Shown: in pieces, positions 24,177-26,707 of the stretch
Numbering within the stretch: position 1 is the stretch's first letter
Layout of the letters: the number at the start of each line of letters is the position of its first letter
Source of the DNA: Methanomicrobia archaeon
GTDB taxonomy: Archaea; Methanobacteriota_B; Thermococci; Methanofastidiosales; NM3
Length of the DNA: 26,707 nucleotides
Assembly: GCA_030603445.1 (NCBI GenBank)
Contig: JAUVXU010000018.1
Span: 1-26,707 of the forward strand
Direction of reading: 5' to 3'
Translations under genes and position numbers: made by a program
Notes under the pieces: model-generated
The model's input: the letters and a program-made list of their open reading frames with translations, nothing else
What the model was told of the DNA's origin: nothing
Databases searched by the model: none

Positions 24177-25240
24177 ATGCAAACACCTGTGGCATTTAGT
24201 CCTAAATCTTCCTTTAGACCGAACATGATATTCATGTTCTGGATGGCTTGTCCGGCCCCGCCTTTGATAAGATTATCAATTGCAGATACTATTATTGCCT
24301 TACCGGTCCTTTTGTCTATTGTTACTTGAATATCGCAAAAGTTGGTTCCTCTAACGAAACGCGTTTCAGGCCATGTCCCTTGTTCAAGCATTCGTACAAA
24401 CGGTTTTTTCTCATATGCATCCATATAAAGCGACGACAGCTCTTCTGTTTCCATGCTTTTTTTGAGTGTGCAGTAAACTGTGGTAAGTATCCCCCTATTT
24501 ATAGGGATGAGGTGTGGAGTGAAGTTCACGGTAATAGGGGAAGATGCATGGATTGAAAGCTCCTGCTCTATCTCGGGTGTGTGGCGATGTGATGCAACTG
24601 CATATGCTTTTAGATTCTCATTGCATTCAGGATAATGAATCTGTTGTGAAAGTGATCTTCCTGCGCCCGATGCCCCTGATTTAGAATCAATGACTATGTT
24701 ATTTGGATCTGCAGCACCAGATCTTAACAGCGGTGCGAGAGCCAAGATGGCACTAGTTGGATAGCATCCCGGATTTGCCAAGAGGCGCGCCTTTGCGATT
24801 TTAGCATGATAAAACTCGGGCATCCCATAGACAGCATTCTTTAGCCAAGCAGTCTGGGTATGTTTCGTGTTGTACCATTCCTGGTAAGTTTTTGCATCAC
24901 GAATGCGAAAATCTGCGCTAAGATCGATAACCTTTAATGAACTGTTTTCCTTCAACAAGTCTGCGACAACACTTAACGCAGCACGATGTGGAACTGCACA
25001 AAAGACTACATCAGATGAAGCTGCAACCTGCTTATAATCAAAATGCTCGAATTTCATGTCCAGTACATTTCGTAGGGTAGGGTGAAAAGAAAAGATAGGC
25101 ATGCCCGCACTCGAATTTGAGGTAAGGTGCTTGATCTTTACAAAAGGATGGTTGAGAAGCAATCGGATGACTTCTCCACCCAGATATCCCGTTGCGCCTA
25201 CGACCGAGGCCTTAATAACGGAGGAATTATCAGTATTCAT
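24173..25240 (-). CDS. argC: N-acetyl-gamma-glutamyl-phosphate reductase
   Basis: It reduces N-acetylglutamyl phosphate to the semialdehyde with NADPH. The 355-residue protein has the Rossmann loop ASVVGATGYLGGEVIRLL (about 12-29), the region VVFCAVPHRAA, the catalytic Cys 159 in LANPGCYPTSAILAL, and the conserved IDSKSGASGAGR. It is the first gene of argC-argJ-argB-argD; the tight overlaps indicate one transcript. GTGATG lies about four nt before the ATG. Upstream lie an AT-rich promoter and two copies of a 12-bp repeat that may serve control by arginine or nitrogen supply. Confidence 0.97.
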   Translation of the reverse strand: MNTDNSSVIKASVVGATGYLGGEVIRLLLNHPFVKIKHLTSNSSAGMPIFSFHPTLRNVLDMKFEHFDYKQVAASSDVVFCAVPHRAALSVVADLLKENSSLKVIDLSADFRIRDAKTYQEWYNTKHTQTAWLKNAVYGMPEFYHAKIAKARLLANPGCYPTSAILALAPLLRSGAADPNNIVIDSKSGASGAGRSLSQQIHYPECNENLKAYAVASHRHTPEIEQELSIHASSPITVNFTPHLIPINRGILTTVYCTLKKSMETEELSSLYMDAYEKKPFVRMLEQGTWPETRFVRGTNFCDIQVTIDKRTGKAIIVSAIDNLIKGGAGQAIQNMNIMFGLKEDLGLNATGVCI

Positions 25241-25272
25241 GGCACATCACACTTAATGCATTTAAAATAGTT

Positions 25273-25285
25273 AATGATAAATAAT
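25273..25285 (-). promoter_or_regulatory. Probable TATA region of the arg operon
   Basis: On the minus strand GATTATTTATCAT lies about 38 nt before the argC ATG, giving a start near 25253 and a short leader that keeps the GTGATG ribosome site. Other AT-rich candidates are at 25258-25270 and 25287-25300, so the exact box is uncertain. Confidence 0.4.
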
Positions 25286-25304
25286 CTTCTATATTTACCG
25301 TGTC

Positions 25305-25335
25305 TTTGTCAAATTTCAAATATTTTGTCAAATTT
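25305..25335. repeat. Two direct copies of TTTGTCAAATTT upstream of argC
   Basis: Exact 12-bp copies at 25305-25316 and 25324-25335 are set 19 nt apart (start to start), about 65-95 nt before the argC ATG. They lie upstream of the likely TATA box, where an activator would sit; a repressor is also possible. No known arginine operator is recognised. Confidence 0.5.
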
Positions 25336-25446
25336 GGCAATATCACGATATATAATGTCCTTTAAACATATTAAAAACATGTTCCATAAAAGTAATGAGA
25401 CTGTATTAGCATTTTATGATAATTAATCCGTTAACCATTTATTTTT

Positions 25447-25473
25447 AAAAAAAAAGAAAAGTTAAAGAAAAAA
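25447..25473 (-). terminator. T-rich terminator of the DUF4389 gene
   Basis: A-runs at 25447-25455 and 25468-25473 on the plus strand are T-runs when read after the minus-strand stop at 25479. They separate this gene from the arg promoter. Confidence 0.45.
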
Positions 25474-25478
25474 TGCAA

Positions 25479-25796
25479 CTATCTCTCAGATTCGAAAATA
25501 TCTACAGGCACAGGCATTATATTTGGTCTCTTGTCAGTCATTAGATTTATATAAGCCATTACATAGACCTGATATTCCAGATAGCCTCGTATGAACTCGC
25601 TTAATCCATGGTTCCTTCTCCCAAAAATGAGCACTACCCACCACTGCACAAAAAGGCATATGTTTGCTATAAATCCATATACACCAAGTACAAGTGAAAT
25701 ACAAAACGCATAAATGATGCGTATGAACAGCTCAAATCTGCCAGCATCTTCCTCATATACGAAAAGCTGTTTGCTATTTTGTAATTTTTCATCCAT
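25479..25796 (-). CDS. DUF4389-like membrane protein
   Basis: This 105-residue protein has two hydrophobic segments (about 25-45 and 46-58, IIYAFCISLVLGVYGFIANI and then FVQWWVVLIFG). It fits the DUF4389 pattern: an aromatic start, R-x-x-x-R-I-I-Y, a WWVVLIFGRR turn, an amphipathic FIRGYLEYQVYVMAYINLM, and an end near DKRPNIMP. The function of the family is unknown. The ATG is preceded by a weak GTGGTATT site. It is divergent from the unfinished membrane-protein gene, and the region between them has symmetrical sites. Confidence 0.75.
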   Translation of the reverse strand: MDEKLQNSKQLFVYEEDAGRFELFIRIIYAFCISLVLGVYGFIANICLFVQWWVVLIFGRRNHGLSEFIRGYLEYQVYVMAYINLMTDKRPNIMPVPVDIFESER

Positions 25797-25823
25797 AATA
25801 CCACATCTTTTAAAAAATCAATT

Positions 25824-25875
25824 CAATATTGTCTCAGACAGTACATCTTTTGGATGTCCTATAGGAACAATATTG
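25824..25875. promoter_or_regulatory. Paired CAATATTG palindromes around an ACATC/GATGT inverted repeat
   Basis: Two 8-bp palindromes (25824-25831 and 25868-25875) are 44 bp apart, about four helical turns, with an ACATC-N5-GATGT inverted repeat (25843-25857) between them. The set lies between two divergent genes, nearer the DUF4389 gene. It could bind a regulator shared by both genes. Confidence 0.35.
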
Positions 25876-25993
25876 CTCTAGTTTAGTTTGAGCATATAAA
25901 ACTTTATCTAAAAGTTAGTTAAGTAATATATTTCTACTATAAAAGTGGATAAGAGGGATAAATTTATTATTAATCACTGACTTAATATTAGTA

Positions 25994-26707
25994 ATGTCTG
26001 CACGCAAGGTACTTATGGTATTGGCATCTGTAGCATGCGTTCTCCTTCTTACAGGCGGTATTATTACATTTGACACAGAACGTACAATTCTAAATCCTGA
26101 CTTCTATATTAATAGTCTTGATGATGCAGATGTGTATGAAAAACTACCAGACATAATATCCACTGGGCTGGCAGATAGCTTAGAAGATGAGATGGAAGAC
26201 CTAAATGCTGATGAGATATACGACATACTTTTTGAGGTTATCACCCCGCAATGGACAAAGGATAGCATTAGTGCCATAATAAGTGGGCTCCTCAACTACA
26301 TCAATGGAGATAGTGAAGTTCTTCAAGGATATGTGGATATGGGGCCGATGAAGGATGACTTCATTACAGTTGTAAAACGCGACCATCCAGACCTTGATCC
26401 ATCCACTGTAGAAAGCGAGATACCAGACACGATATATATTCATGAGCTGGTAGAAATTGATGATTTGGACGATGCACGTTCAATAGTATCATTTATACAC
26501 TCTTTGGTGCTTGTCCCCATATTGCTTGCCGCAGCACTACTGATAATCATATTCGTCCTAGGAAAGGACATACTTGAAAAATTAAATACTGTAGGAATAG
26601 TACTTCTTGTTTCAGGTGTCTTTGTAACATTATTCTCCTTTGTCATAGGAGATAAAGTATCTGGGATTCAAGGGGGCGGAGCAGAAGATGCACTCTTCGC
26701 AAGTATT
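25994..26707 (+). CDS. Membrane protein of unknown function, 3' end beyond window
   Basis: A frame opens at ATG 25994 and stays open to the end (238 codons visible). It starts with a hydrophobic segment (KVLMVLASVACVLLLTGGII), then an extracellular region of about 145 residues. That region is acidic and holds repeated Asp/Glu helices (YEKLPDIISTGL, ITPQWTKDSISAIISGLLNY, INGDSEVLQGYVDMGPMK). Two more membrane helices follow (LVLVPILLAAALLIIIFVLG and GIVLLVSGVFVTLFSFVIG). The layout, especially 'NPDFYINSLDDADVYEKL' and 'ING', resembles uncharacterised bacterial and archaeal membrane proteins I cannot name. A TATA-like AAATTTATTATT (25960-25971) about 30 nt before the ATG suggests a leaderless message. 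Confidence 0.8.
   Translation, partial: MSARKVLMVLASVACVLLLTGGIITFDTERTILNPDFYINSLDDADVYEKLPDIISTGLADSLEDEMEDLNADEIYDILFEVITPQWTKDSISAIISGLLNYINGDSEVLQGYVDMGPMKDDFITVVKRDHPDLDPSTVESEIPDTIYIHELVEIDDLDDARSIVSFIHSLVLVPILLAAALLIIIFVLGKDILEKLNTVGIVLLVSGVFVTLFSFVIGDKVSGIQGGGAEDALFASI

Noticed and set aside
1-26707. CRISPR arrays, insertion sequences and transposase genes
   Set aside because: No regularly spaced repeats, terminal inverted repeats with target duplications, or transposase motifs were seen.

Overview
The window is archaeal, most likely euryarchaeal. The evidence is gene content: archaeal MBF1 with an N-terminal zinc ribbon, archaeal/eukaryotic-type prolyl-tRNA synthetase with a C-terminal zinc domain, an archaeal-style MutS-like protein with an N-terminal helix-hairpin-helix, and a methanogen-like FKBP. 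The control signals agree: AT-rich TATA boxes lie about 25 nt before starts, and leaderless genes are mixed with Shine-Dalgarno-led ones. I cannot name the genus. GC content looks moderate to low (not computed).

Layout. 1-2440: the 3' part of MBF1, a convergent membrane sensor histidine kinase, and what looks like the decayed C-terminal end of a second kinase. 2440-7130: proS-proC (proline charging and the last step of proline synthesis) as a pair, an FkbM-type methyltransferase, and glycyl-tRNA synthetase. 7285-10460: an SlyD-like FKBP peptidyl-prolyl isomerase divergent from a SERCA-like Ca2+ P-type ATPase. 10527-16600: a small accessory stretch holding a possible winged-helix protein overlapped by a lipoprotein gene, a MazG-like pyrophosphohydrolase, a DJ-1/PfpI protein paired with an AlkP-superfamily phosphodiesterase, a small possible winged-helix protein, a LysE-family exporter, a membrane-anchored extracellular protein of unknown function, and an unknown 151-residue protein. 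16684-18335: a tandem winged-helix protein fused to a YegP/DUF1508 domain, a gene-poor stretch of about 730 nt, and a 71-residue protein. 18498-20874: TrmO overlapping a MutS-like ATPase. 20871-25240: a tight argC-argJ-argB-argD operon on the minus strand. 25479-end: a DUF4389 membrane protein divergent from an unknown membrane protein cut by the window edge.

How the genes fit together. The arg operon covers the steps from glutamate to ornithine by the acetyl cycle: ArgJ recycles and can make acetylglutamate, and ArgB, ArgC and ArgD convert it. ProS/ProC and GlyS are housekeeping genes. The most unusual stretch is 17400-18120. In AT-rich sequence it holds a GC-richer block of about 215 nt that, read on the minus strand, has a TATA box upstream, five hairpins (one closed by a GAAA tetraloop), two mutually exclusive pairings near its 3' end, and a terminal T-run. 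I think it is an unassigned structured non-coding RNA. A 31-codon ORF with its own TATA box lies just downstream of it.
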